Positions 33,061-43,944 of a stretch of 64,000 nt of DNA are shown here, piece after piece (within the stretch, counting starts at the first letter, position 1; each line of letters starts with the position of its first letter). The notes under the pieces are model-generated. The model was given only the letters and a program-made list of their open reading frames with translations, searched no databases and was not told the origin of the DNA. Where the stretch lies: positions 86,117,881 to 86,181,880 of the forward strand of contig CM043957.1 of assembly GCA_014529385.2 (NCBI GenBank), read 5' to 3'. The stretch comes from Adiantum capillus-veneris (taxonomy: Eukaryota > Streptophyta > Polypodiopsida > Polypodiales > Pteridaceae). The position numbers and the translations under genes were made by a program.

Positions 33061-35340
33061 TGGAGATAGCTCACGAGGATATCATTAATAAAAACATTTT
33101 GGAATCCATTTAAGAATTTAGATAACTCTTATTCCTCTTGATTCCCGTCTTTTTATTATTACTGGTTGAAACATTAAATTCATTTACAGACTTTCTAACA
33201 GAAATCATGTATATGAAAATAGAGATTTTCATTAACTTGTCAAAAGCATGCATATTCACAAGGGATAGGGTGCTACCCGACTCATAAACATGTATGTACA
33301 TGTCTTTTTTTTCCTAGCATAGGAAAAACAAAAGCCTTTTTCTATGAGCATCCTCTTTTGGAGTTTCAACCGTAGAAACTCAAGGCGGCACGTTGCGTGC
33401 ATTTCTTTGGGGACAAGCACGATAGACATGCCTTTGCAACCCACACTTGTAGCATTTGTTATCCTTATGATAACACTCTAGCTCTTTTGGAGAGAGTCTA
33501 TTCTTACCTTTGTAGGCTCCTTTCTCCTTGATTTTGTTGTCATTGTTGCTAGTTTTTCCTTTGGAGGAAGTATGAGCATTTATTCTCCCTCTAGACTCAT
33601 TTTGATCCTTCACTTCCATGGGCTTATAATTTCTCTTAACCCCTTGTTGGAAATCAATTTGAGAGGCGACCATAGTGTGGTGTATGACGGTCGATATGGT
33701 CCTAGGCCTTTGCGAGTCAACATACTTGGCCATCTCTTCAAAAAGACCCGCACAGAATTGTTGCTTTTGTAGACAGTGGCTTTGAGATGTAAATCCAAAA
33801 ACTTATCTACATACTTGTGAATAGACTCATGAGAGAGAAGCTTCAAGCTGCGCTATTTAGTAAGCACTTTGTCCTTTGCATCGCTTGCAAGGAATTTCTT
33901 CATGATGGAAATTCATAGAGTTTTCCATGCCTTTGGGGCTTCGTCGTTGCCTCGAAGGTTAACCCACCATTGACGAGCTGATTTTTGGAAGTGCATAGCT
34001 ACATGGTGTAGCTTGGAGGACTGTGTAAAGCCCTCGCCTCCAAAGGCCGCATCAAATTGCTAGATGAAGGCCAACACTTTGCCGGTAGCACCAAAGGTGC
34101 CATCATAGGTGAGAAAATAGATACTCTTTCCTCCCTCCTTGAACTTCTTAAGCTTTTGTGACCTTCGCCAGCAGGCATGGTAAGATTTGCGATGTCCTCC
34201 CCTCTTGTATTCTCTAGGAGAATAGTCGTAACTTTCATCAGAAGAGGAGGAAGGTGAAGAAGAAGGAGAGGAGGGTGATCTCTTCCCTGCCCTTTTCTTC
34301 CTTGGTTTCCTCTCTTCCCTTTGGGGGTGACGAGGAAAAGGAGTATGGTTTGAAAATTTCCTCTTAGGAGGAGTTGGTGATCGTCTAGACTGCCGTCTTC
34401 TTGGAGCCACATCTTCATAGGAACTTAGGGATTCAGGGCTTTCTCGTTCCTTGGATTCCTCCTCTCGTATGGGAGCGGGCCTTCTTTTGGGAGTCTCTTC
34501 AAAAGGCCTCCTAAGCTCTCTCCTCTTGGAGAGAAAGGGAAATCCCATAAGCAGTGTATTTTTTTTGGACACCAACCTTGAAATATTACTCAAGTTTTTT
34601 AATGAGAAAATGAATCTAAATTTATGAATTTGGCGAGCAAAATATTTTAAAATTAAATTTATCATTTTTTCAACAAAAAATTAATTTAGACCTTAATTGG
34701 TCATTTTTTTCAATATCACATGTAAGGATAAAAGCAACATCTCTTACAACTTTTTATATAATAGAAAGAAGTGATTTAAGTAGTGCCACCTAGACTATTT
34801 AAATAAGTATCAATGTCACAACACACCTTATATGTACTAGGGTTTTTCTAGGAGACAACATCCTGTTCAGTAGGGTAAGGTCTTTGAAATCTAGATGAAA
34901 AATAAATGAGGAAGTGTGAAGATCTTAGACCTCCTACATAAAATCTAGTCAATCAAACCTACTTGGCCCATAATCTCCCCTACCATCAAGTTCTTCACTG
35001 GGCGTATCTTTGGCGACTAGCTACCCCAAAATACAAAACCTTATAGCAAAGTCTGGTAAAAAACATCTTAAGGTCTACATCAATGAGAGCCAAAAACAAA
35101 GTTCAAAATCTTCAAGATTCGCCAAATTGGCGATTTTTAGCCCAAAAAAATACACTGCCCATAAGCACAAAGTTGTTGGGTAACTTCGGCTTGCAAGGTA
35201 GGGTTACCCATGGCTTGCTGCAACCCAGTAACAAGGTGATTAACAAACATGTGGGCATTATCATTAGCACATTCACGTGCAAAATCAAAGCTATCATTGT
35301 TCATTCTACTCTCTTGGTTATTGTTAGCCATGTTAATTAA
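33061..35340 (-). pseudogene. Gypsy-2 gag and protease remnants, interrupted by a MITE
   Basis: The N-terminus on the minus strand is MANNNQESRMNNDSFDFARE (35328 downward). The frame is cut after CAYG by the MITE at 34552-35157 and resumes with FPFLSKRRELRRPFEETPKR and the Ser/Arg-rich region shared with Gypsy-1. Further on, the nucleocapsid piece (33733-33380) has CYKCGLQRHVYRACPQR, a better-preserved CCHC knuckle than in Gypsy-1. The (GA)n/Glu-Arg run seen in Gypsy-1 gag is absent here, showing that the run is a later expansion. Confidence 0.8.
34552..35157. mobile_element. hAT-type MITE, 606 bp
   Basis: The inverted ends CAGTGTATTTTTTTTGG and CCAAAAAAATACACTG are flanked by an exact 8-bp duplication CCCATAAG (34544-34551 and 35158-35165). 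An 8-bp TSD with CA...TG termini is diagnostic of hAT. The interior is AT-rich, has no transposase, and carries subterminal TTGGCGA / CGCCAA motifs. Confidence 0.93.
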
Positions 35341-35733
35341 GCTTGTATGTTTGCTTAGTGTACTTTTTGGCAATTCAAAACTTCAGTTGCTACTCCTCTT
35401 AGCCTTTGAAAATTCGGCTCTTAAGTATCTACACCCATGGCTCAAAGTGATTAATTATAGAGAGAAGTGGAGTAGGTCTAAAATAGCAGAGCTGCCGAGG
35501 GTTAGCTCCTTTCGGACTTCTTATGGCTCAATAATGGTAAAGCCGTAGGCAAGTCTAAAAAGACTCCATTATTAAGTCCAAAGCTCCTGGGGTGTGCACC
35601 ACACCCCACATAGTGGGCTCAACAAAACCGATAATAGATTCCAGTTCCACTTACCCTAGTATAATTAACAACATCAACCATTTATAGGCTACTTGAGGAC
35701 CTCTCTTCTTAATCAAGAAATGAGAAACCAAAT

Positions 35734-35745
35734 GCTCTGATACCA
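35734..35745 (-). other. Gypsy-2 primer-binding site
   Basis: The minus strand reads TGGTATCAGAGC, an exact initiator-Met tRNA complement, next to the LTR. The flanking 35340-35733 is untranslated leader. Confidence 0.88.
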
Positions 35746-35746
35746 A

Positions 35747-37358
35747 TGTAATGGAAATGGCCTAATAACTTGTAGAATAGCATAATTAAGAGAATTAGAG
35801 TGAGCAACTTTGTGAGATTACTTTGAGAGCATAGAGGGTGAACTTAATTGGTAGTAGCAACTTAATCATAACACTAAATTAAATAGGCATGAACAATACT
35901 TTTGGAAGAGAGAGAGTTTAGAGAAAATGACAACAGTTGAAAACCCGATGTATGTGGAGCCGGTCCCCCCTCCAATAGGCATTTGTATTATAGATTCTCC
36001 CATTAAGAGAGACTTGGTAAAATACAATTTTTGTGTTCCTTGAGACCTCTTTGACGGTATGAAGAAGGAAGCTTCATACACCAAGCTTTTGCTTAAGAGC
36101 AACAATCAATCTTAGCTTGAAAACAATCAAGAACTTGTGAACATCATTAATCCTTGTGTTCCCTAAATCATTTGAATGCATGAAGATGTAAACTTTTATG
36201 CATCAACTTGGGCCCAAAGCAACAATTAATCTACTTGCATTTAAGTAATTAATCTACTTGCAATAATCCATTAGCCTTCTTGCAATAAGAATAACATAAA
36301 ATTTCTAGAAAGCACTAACTATCCCAAGCCTCAATCCCAAGACCTCAAACACCTTCGAAGGTGGAGAGAGCTATTAGGGAATGAGGGTAGGGAAGAGGAA
36401 GAAGAAACATTTCATAGGAGAAAGAATTAGTTCCTCACTTATCATAACTCTTCTTGCTAGCATACATAATAGCATAGCAATGAAGATGGAGAAGATGGAA
36501 AGCTTAAGCATTGAAGCATGGCTCTTGGTTGGATTTGCACTCAATAGCCAAAAGTGTTGGTGTAGGCTCTCAACTTCTCAAGGAGCTTGGAGAAGGAGAT
36601 GGAGATCTTACACTTTGCATAGCACACAATGATGGTGTGTGTGAGTGAGTATACCCCTAAGAAACCCCCTAGCTTGCTTTGGTCAACCCCCCCCCCCCCC
36701 CTTGTAGCTCATGCTTGGAGCTCATTGGACCCCTCCAGGCTTAGCCAATCACAAGCAGGAGGCATTACAACCAACAAGGGTAGCCTTGGGACAAGTGTCC
36801 CCCTTTCCCCTTTGAGAGAGAGGACTTGATAAATGAAAAATCAATTAATTAATGACTTTTAAAACCTCAAGCCCCTCAAGCTTAGGCCTAGTTCACACCC
36901 CAAGCTTGGCCCTTAAGCACTTCAAGCTTGGGCTGGGTTCTCACCTCAAGTACAGCCCTAGCATGTCAAGCACCTCAAGCATCTCAAACACCTCAATCAT
37001 CAAGCACCTTAAGCACCTTAGTCATCAAGCATGACAAGCACCTCAAGCACCTTAAGCTTGGCCGGCCGGGTTCCCACCTCAAGCTCAGCCCTAGCTTACC
37101 TAAGGTCAAAGGACTTTTACACTAACTATTGGAGGTCTTCAATGAAGCTAACCCTAAGGTCTTATGCTCCATTGGTTAGCCTTGCTCTTTGATAGACCAT
37201 CTCTCATTTGGGCCCCTTTACCATTGGTCTCGTGTTGAGATAGACCTATAAGCACATGTCTATATCTTAACCCTTGTTCCCGTTTATTTTCCCACATTAA
37301 GTGATGAGTTTGATATGAGAAAATCATTTGGGTTGGTTAGATATTAGATTTTATGACA
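35747..37358 (-). repeat. Gypsy-2 5' LTR
   Basis: About 1612-bp full-length LTR. It includes a poly-C run near 36690-36702 and a region of short CAAGCACCT-like repeats, and starts TGTCATAAAATC on the minus strand. Confidence 0.9.
36945..37062. repeat. minisatellite-like CAAGCACCT(C/T)AAG repeats
   Basis: At least seven imperfect copies of a CAAGCACCTCAAGCA-type unit in the Gypsy-2 LTR. Not a CRISPR array: the units are short and without spacers. Confidence 0.75.
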
Positions 37359-38357
37359 TTTCCGTGCAAAAAGCTTTGAGACTTTTTCCTGATTGGTTCT
37401 CAACCATGGCGAGGAATTTTTGGAACATTGAAAAGACCTCTTCCTTACGCTTAAGGAGATACACCCACACCTTTCTGGCAGAATCATCTATTAACATGAG
37501 AAAGTAGTTTGCCCCCCCGGAGTTTTATGTGGCATTAGACCACACAAATCATTTTGCACCAAGTCTAGGGGTTCGCCTAGTTTCTTGTTTAATGGCGAAG
37601 ATTTTAACCGAGTTTGTTTGCCGTATAGACAATGCTCAGACAATGGAAAGTTTGTGTAATCTAACATAGGTAGTAGCCAATAAGCTGAAGTGTTTTCATT
37701 CCCTTTTGGCTAATATGCCCTAGCCGTCTATGCCACAATTCAGTAGACGGCAGCTCGACAACATAGATAGAGTGTTCATCGACACTCGAAACAAACAAAG
37801 AGTACTGGGATCCGTTTTTACTACCTTTCATCATGATAAGGTTGTTCTTGTAGATCATCCAAGAACGACTACCAAAAACTATAGTGTAGGCAAGATCATC
37901 CAATTTCCCTATAGAAAGCAAGCTCTTTGTAAGCTTGGGTACACGTCTGACATTCTGCAACACAAAAGTAGTGCCATTATGCATTTGAAGTTTCACATCA
38001 CCAATGCCAATAATATCAAGCTCAAAGGAATCACCAAGGTTGACTATGCCATGCATGGATGCATAAGAGGAAAACCACTCTATGCGGTGTGACATGAAAA
38101 CTTGCACCAGAATCAAGAATCCAATTATGTGCATAGCCCTCATCCTGTGCAACCAAAGCATCTGGAGTGAGAGTTGAAGTGAAAATGAGAACATCTGAGG
38201 GATCTGCTGTGACCTCTACATGAATCTCTATTGGCATAATGATCATCACTGGAGGAGGAGCACCCTCTACTGCAGTGGTAGGTATGGGAGACTCAACCAC
38301 ATCGAGCTCCTCAATCTTTACCGTACTTTTGCCTTTGCCACAATTACCCTTTTGCAT
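37359..38357 (-). pseudogene. Copia-2 protease, GAG-pre-integrase and integrase N-terminal half
   Basis: The minus-strand order is WILDSGASFHVTPHR (retropepsin D-S-G), then LGDSFELDIIGIGDVKL and LQNVRRVPKLTKSLLSIGKL, then ELWHRRLGHISQKGMKTL (HHCC zinc-binding start of integrase), and [18 protein letters not shown] (first catalytic Asp), [18 protein letters not shown]. Several frameshifts occur. The frame ends at the gypsy junction just after LKAFCT, where the second catalytic Asp should follow. Confidence 0.88.
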
Positions 38358-38360
38358 GTT

Positions 38361-39176
38361 TTACTGATCTCTTAGGAAACTGAAACAATCCTTTTTGTAA
38401 TGGCCCTTCTTGTGGCAATAGTAACACTCGACATTTCTGGCACTACAGTCTCTACTTGAGTTCCTGTGTTTGCTAGGACTACGAGGATTTTGCTCTCTAC
38501 TTTTGCTTCTGTATTTGTTTCCATCACGACCTCTTGCCTTTGTTGAACTGCCAGCCATATATGCATCTCCATGACTAGCACCATCGGAAGATTTACGTCA
38601 AATCTCTTCGGTGAGCAACGCGTCTGTGACAAAATTGAACTCTAACTTTCCATTCGGAGCCGAATTGCTAATGACTGTGCAAAAGATGTCCCATGAACTG
38701 GGTAGAGAGCATAACAAGAATATAGACTTGAGTTCATCGTCAAACTCCTTAAAGCCCTGAGATGTCACCTGATTGAACAAGGAGTTGAGCTCATTTAAGT
38801 GACGAGAAATTGTGCTACCTTCTTTCATGTTGAGCTTCATAAACTTTTTCATGAGAAAAACTTTGTTGGATGCAATTTTGCTCTCCCATGCTGAACATAA
38901 GCTATCCCAAAGTTCCTTGGTTGTTGTCTTCCCTATGATAGTGAAGAACATTGACTTGGCTAGATGTAGACGTATCGTATCCATGGCTTTCGCATCCAAA
39001 AGCTCCCACTGAGCTTGCGTATAGTCATCATCCTCTGCACGCTCTTTCAACGGTTCTGATAGGCCTTTATTTGTCAAAACATCTTTCATGCGCTCTTTCC
39101 ACATGGTGAAGTTGATGCCATCAAATTTGCAAATGAAATATTCCTCCTTTTCTGAAGAAGAAGACATGGTTGACAA
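38361..39176 (-). pseudogene. Copia-2 gag
   Basis: An intact N-terminal part of 192 codons from 39176: FICKFDGINFTMWKERMKDV, DAKAMDTIRLHLAKSMF, TKELWDSLCSAWES, MKKFMKLNMKEG and FLLCSLPSSWD are the UBN2 capsid signature of copia elements. A frame break near 38597 leads to the basic C-terminus with the zinc knuckle CYYCHKKGHYKKDC. A stop at about 38361 separates it from the protease. The best-preserved gag in the window. Confidence 0.9.
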
Positions 39177-40688
39177 GAGGGCTTGAGAGGTGTCAAACTA
39201 TGGCGAGAAGCTGCAGAAATTTGGACAGAGTAACCTTTGTATCAAAGTAAAATCTCAACCAAAATAGACTCAAAAGTGCCAACAATGAAAGTCACGACTC
39301 GCGGGAAGGAAATCCGGCAGAGTCTCCTTTGTATGAGGAGTCAAAACTCAACTCAAAATACACATAAATGTGCCAACTGCACTAACTGGGCATCTAATGC
39401 ACAAAACCTCTGTTGTGTGACCGCCAACTCGGCGTCAAAAGCATAATAAACTGTCCAGATACATATCCTATGGCGAGGGTACCGAAAATGGGAACTCCAG
39501 CTATCTGTATCACCAAAGGTGTCTCAACATTCGAGCACACCCGAGCTCAAAGAAAAACTCACGCTATCGACCCTCCAAAGGCTACCGCAGACACAAATGG
39601 ACTAGCTAGAGTCTCAGAAAGGGCTCTTCCGGTCCGAGTCTCAGAAACGGCCAGGAAAAACTGCCAAAATAGCCAAAAATGGCTCCACACGTGGTACAGT
39701 GGGGCAGTGTCCGCAACTCAACGTACATGAGTAAAATCGCGCTCAAACAGGCACCAAGAACTGATGTATGCAATAAAAGTGATCCCTGCAAGGATATCTG
39801 CTCTCAAAAGAGCTCAGTAGCTCTAGGTGTACTCACAAGAAAATGCATATGTCCGCAGAGAATCTGCTGTTAAAATGACTGCCAAATCGCATGTGAAAGC
39901 GCTATGTCTGGTAATTTGGAGAATCTGTGTGTGAATAGGCTGAAAACCCCCCTGTAACCTGTAACCTGCGTGTCGGTGTCATTATGTGCTGATTTTTGCC
40001 GCCAAACAGAAATGCGCTAGTCGAATAGCCGCCAAAGGTGTCGTAGCCGAAAACTGTTTTGTACAGCGCGATCGGTGTGCTTGGTGCCGATGCCGGGTGT
40101 CACTCCTCTATGGTAGAGGCACCTTACCCGTGCGTGTGGGAGGTACAACTGTCGATCGCGGGAAAATATCGTCCGCGTGAAACCGGTGTCGGACAGGAGG
40201 TCAAAAAATCGATCGCAATGTGTAAGAATGTCGAACCAGTGCCGAAACATGAGAGTCGGTGTCGAAACGGCTCTAATCGCCGATGTCGGAGTCGTGTCCC
40301 GCCGTCGGACGGGAGTGACTAGCCGAGTAGCCGCAGACGCCTATGCTCAAAGCGGAGAAGGACGTCGAGATCAGACCGATGCCGAATAATGCCAGGCTTA
40401 CTCGCCTGCGCCTGTAGTCGAATACAATGTCACCTTGTCTCGCTCAAGCTCTCTCTCTCTCTCTCTCACGCTTTTTTGCTCGCTTGCTCTCTATCTCACA
40501 AGCTTTTCCCACAATGAGAGAATTGCGGTGAGAGAATCTGTCCCTCTCTCTCTATCTCCAAGCTCAGGGACTCGGGGCGGTGAGTCGGGGCTTTGGTGGT
40601 GGGAGCATACAAAGTTGGAAAGTCGAGGGAGGGGGGTGTGTGAACCCACCCTTGCACACAAAGAAGAAGTTTTAAGGATTTAAAAAAA

Positions 40689-41185
40689 GGAAAATTACCA
40701 AAATACCCCTCTAATTTGTGGAAATTTCCAAAATACCCCTCAAATTTCAAAAATTCCCAAAATACCCTTGTATCTATTTTGGTTGGATTGTTCAAGATTT
40801 TCTAATCTTTAATCCTTTTTGACAATTGAGACCCGTTTTGGAGTGCATAGCAATTAATTTGTCACAAATTACCACGCAAAAAAGGAAATTATGTTTAAAA
40901 ATAACAAAGCAATTAATCTCCAAAGCCTACATAACCAGCTCAAATTATAGTATTAGCATTTTGTATCGATAAACTATCTGTCTTCCTATAAAATGCAAGA
41001 AATTTTTTTTATTATTGGAGAAATTTAATCTCACAACTAGGGGTATTTTGAAAAATTTGGAAAATTTGAAGGGCATTTCGAGAATTTATGACAAAATATT
41101 GGGGGTATTTTGGGAATTTTAGAAATTTGAAGGGTATTTTGGGAATTTCCACAAATTAGAGGGGGTATTTTGGTAATTTTGCTCC
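40689..41185. mobile_element. long-TIR MITE, copy 2
   Basis: The ends AAAATTACCAAAATACCCCT and its inverted counterpart GGGGGTATTTTGGTAATTTT continue as tandem-like CAAAATACCC motifs on both sides. Homologous to the element at 6280-6776 in reverse orientation. No transposase and no clear target duplication. Confidence 0.8.
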
Positions 41186-41537
41186 AATTCGCTGCTCACA
41201 CTGCCAAGCTTGATGGTGGTCTATGCCTTCTCAAGCTCCTACAGCGAACTCCGTGTTCAACCTCGCTTGCTGCAAATTTGCTCCCATCGCTCTGAATTGC
41301 CTTGCTCGCAGCTCACAACATTCAATTGGCAGGTCTAAGTGTGTGTTAGATTACCCTATTGCCTACTCGAAATCCCTCTCATTTGTTGAGCTTCGTAGCT
41401 CTGTTCGACTGCCCGAGTGCTCCAAGCCTTCAAATAAAAAGGTTCTGTTTGTAATGTTTCAAGCCTTGCAAGCCTTCTAATTGGTTGCCCAAGCTCCCTG
41501 ATTTCAAGCTCACGGCCTTGCCCACTCCACTTGATGT

Positions 41538-41549
41538 GCTCTCATACCA
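41538..41549 (-). other. Copia-2 primer-binding site
   Basis: The minus strand reads TGGTATGAGAGC, one mismatch to the initiator-Met complement, one base from the LTR end. Confidence 0.8.
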
Positions 41550-41550
41550 T

Positions 41551-41716
41551 TGTGGGGCCATAGTGCGCGTGTATAGAGTGTGTGCAAGAGAGGGAAGGAG
41601 AAGGCGGAAGGGGATGAAGCAGAGGAAATTGGAGAGAGTGGTCAACTATCTCACTTTCTCTCCCTATATTCATTAGGTAAATAAAGTAAACGGTTTCTTA
41701 CGGCCACACCCCAACA
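41551..41716 (-). repeat. Copia-2 5' LTR
   Basis: 166 bp, shorter than its partner by an internal deletion of about 45 bp between GATGAAGCAGAGGAA and GAGAGTGGTCAAC. Followed by target duplication GCCAG. Confidence 0.9.
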
Positions 41717-41940
41717 GCCAGGGCACCAAGAACTAACCGTTGAAAGATGAAAATAGCAAAGTCATTTATTTTTCTTCTTCTACTTAAGCTAGTTAACTGT
41801 GCTAGTGCTGGTCTTATTTCCCTTAACCTTAACAATATGGTTGATGTGGTCAAATTATAGGACATGACCATCACCTGTAATCGGCTCAGGCTGGCAAGAT
41901 CCATTGGACGTCATACATGCAAAGTCAACTGGTGACTCAG

Positions 41941-42602
41941 ATCTATCATGCGTCTCCTAACTCAGGCTCTATGTCTCTTTACTTTTCTCTCCCAAAGGTC
42001 TGATCAACACTAGCTAGGGGTTTTCAATGGTCGGCGGGGCCTCAACAGAGGGTCTACCATTCGTAGGTGAAATTTCCTACATCTCAATTACCAAGCAGCC
42101 AATCACTCTAACCACCTCCTCTCGAGTCATATCTTGGTCAGCCGGCTGGGGTGACAATCACTTCCACCACCTCCTCTCTATTCATCTCCTGGTCATTGGC
42201 CCCATCAAACGACTTACTATCCCTCTCTGGTGGCTTGGCTCCCCTGGTGGCTCGCCTATCATGCGTCTCCTAACTCAGGCTCAGATCTATCATGCGTCTC
42301 CTAACTCAGGCTCTATGTCTCTTTACTTTTCTCTCCCAAAGGTCTGATCAACACTAGCTAGGGGTTTTCAATGGTCGGCGGGGCCTCAACAGAGGGTCTA
42401 CCATTCGTAGGTGAAATTTCCTACATCTCAATTACCAAGCAGCCAATCACTCTAACCACCTCCTCTCGAGTCATATCTTGGTCAGCCGGCTGGGGTGACA
42501 ATCACTTCCACCACCTCCTCTCTATTCATCTCCTGGTCATTGGCCCCATCAAACGACTTACTATCCCTCTCTGGTGGCTTGGCTCCCCTGGTGGCTCGCC
42601 TC
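41941..42602. repeat. tandem duplication, period 344 bp, copies apparently identical
   Basis: 41941-42284 and 42285-42602 match base for base over about 318 bp by eye, starting ATCTATCATGCGTCTCC. An extra partial copy of the start (ATCATGCGTCTCCTAACTCA) lies at the junction (42258-42284). Confidence 0.95.
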
Positions 42603-43132
42603 CAGGCTGTCCTAACCACTTGATTTCGGGCAATTTCTACCCTGAGGTAGGTTTGGGCATAATGACCAATCTTGCGGATGTAACAGGCATTTGGAAACGA
42701 TGTAAATGCTAGCTCTTGCCAAAGGGCAACCAATCTACCCATATTAAGATCCAAATATCTCGGGATGAGCATGCTCATGTTCCGCAATAAGCACAGACCT
42801 TTACATCCAAGCCCACTCTAACTTGCTGCTGCTTCGGGATGAACAACACACGACCCATCAAAGCAGCGATGGAGTCTACATGTTCCTGGAGCCAGATAGG
42901 AAGGTTGTTAGTGTAACCCATATCGGGCCATAAACTCTTCACTTGGGCAAAAATCGGGCGTCCAAGGTATCCCATAAGCAAAGTGTGACGCCCCCCAAAT
43001 GTCTCCTCTGATAACCAAATCTTGAACTGGTTGCTCAGAGACACACTCTCCCACATAGAAACCTTTGCCCACCGTTGTGAACCGGTAAATCATGTCTCTA
43101 TTTGCGAGGCCAGAGACGTGGCACCGTTGCAC
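42482..43132 (-). pseudogene. possible zinc-knuckle retroelement ORF fragment
   Basis: The minus strand, with frame changes, gives RPIFAQVKSLWPDMGY, LPIWLQEHVDSIAALMGRVL, RVGLDVKVCAYCG, LPNMGRLVALWQELAF-like and FPNACYIRKIGHYAQTY. The latter resembles a decayed CCHC knuckle, and the layout loosely recalls LINE ORF1/DUF4283-type proteins. Weak evidence. It could be another captured fragment. Confidence 0.25.
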
Positions 43133-43944
43133 ATTTTACCACATTAAACCATGCCTAATTTGCTTTAGGAATGTACAAATGTCAAGTGTTTTGAAGTGGC
43201 ACGCTCGTTTTGCCTACAAAGTTCAATGCGGACGATCTTAGCAAAAAATAGTAGGTTTTTTGTGCGAGCATAAAAGACGTGTCCAAAGTGCTTACCAAGT
43301 GGAAAAGTGAGGTTCAACATGAAATTTGAGCCCAATGGATATTTTCACAAATTTAGGAATTTTTCCCAGCTTGTTTGGGCATTTTACGAATAAAAGGGGC
43401 ATTTTTGGGCAAAAAAGGGATATAAATGGCCATAAAATGGTCAAAAATAGCAAAAAAAAAGAGAGCACAAAATGTCTCAAAATGCCACATCAATGACAGT
43501 GCAATTGTTTCTCAGGGAAGTTTTAGAGCCAAGGATGAGCTCATTTGGGCATATAAGCAAGGAGATACAACCATTACAATATCCAGGGTTCTAGTGCAGT
43601 CCCGTGCTGCTTCCACTACATGTTCGAGACTGTGAGGCCTCTAATTAGGGTTTTCCCTCCTCAAATAACTACTTGGGCTTCTGCAATGAAGTTCTAAATC
43701 TTCCACGAAATGGTCATGACAAAGAATCAAAGCGTCAATTTAGGGTTTTTAATGGGTCAAAAAAGGGCACTGCATCTGTGCAATTGGGAGCGAGGTTACA
43801 CCTAATCTTCACACACAAGAGTTTTGAGTTAATCTTGGTTATTTTTCAAAGTGGAGCTTTCATGGATGGAGTTTTGTTCTATCTACGCCATGCGTGATTT
43901 TGCTACGAATCCTCACAGTCAGAGGCCCGATGCTTTCCTAGCAG
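43133..43944. other. no gene recognised
   Basis: AT-rich; 43330-43470 is full of AAAATGGGCATTTT-like words. Short frames only. Confidence 0.5.

Larger units (their letters stand above)
29880..37358 (-). mobile_element. Gypsy-2: second copy of the chromovirus family, inside the Copia-2 integrase
   Basis: The right LTR (35747-37358, 5' LTR on the minus strand) begins TGTCATAAAA like Gypsy-1. The left LTR (29880-30691) keeps only the 3' half, its U3 portion and polypurine tract being deleted. Internal gag, protease, RT and integrase remnants run on the minus strand and are homologous to Gypsy-1, but with different breaks. No target duplication is found. Comparison with a normal integrase reading (TDNGGEYVS) shows that about 12 bp of target, including most of DNGGE, is missing at the junction. 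A hAT-type MITE interrupts gag. Confidence 0.9.
39177..41550 (-). other. Copia-2 leader with CT tracts, GCCG-rich block and an inserted MITE
   Basis: 2.4 kb between the primer-binding site and gag. Contains a GCCG/CGA-rich block (about 39960-40430), CT tracts (about 40441-40470 and 40540-40558), a block ending CACCCTTGCACACAA shared with Copia-1, and a MITE at 40689-41185. No gene is apparent. The minus-strand complement of the MITE makes spurious small frames. Confidence 0.7.
27519..41716 (-). mobile_element. Copia-2: Ty1/copia element, split by a gypsy element
   Basis: LTRs at 27519-27729 and 41551-41716 (TGTGGGG...CCCCAACA on the plus strand) are flanked by a perfect 5-bp duplication GCCAG (27514-27518 and 41717-41721). 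On the minus strand the order is LTR, primer-binding site (41538-41549), long leader, gag, protease, integrase, RT, RNase H, LTR, the copia order. A Ty3/gypsy element (29880-37358) lies inside the integrase. Without it the element is about 6.7 kb. Stops and frameshifts make it defective. The LTRs differ by an internal deletion of about 45 bp in the right copy. Confidence 0.93.

Noticed and set aside
36945-37062. Short regular repeats resembling a CRISPR array
   Set aside because: Plant DNA, units of about 15 bp with no spacers, located in an LTR: a minisatellite.
38812-39012. Plus-strand frames over the Copia-2 gag
   Set aside because: Antisense shadows of a well-supported gag frame.
42027-42712. 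Two near-identical plus-strand frames (MVGGASTEGLPFVGE...)
   Set aside because: They arise from the 344-bp tandem repeat. The protein-like signal, if any, is on the other strand.
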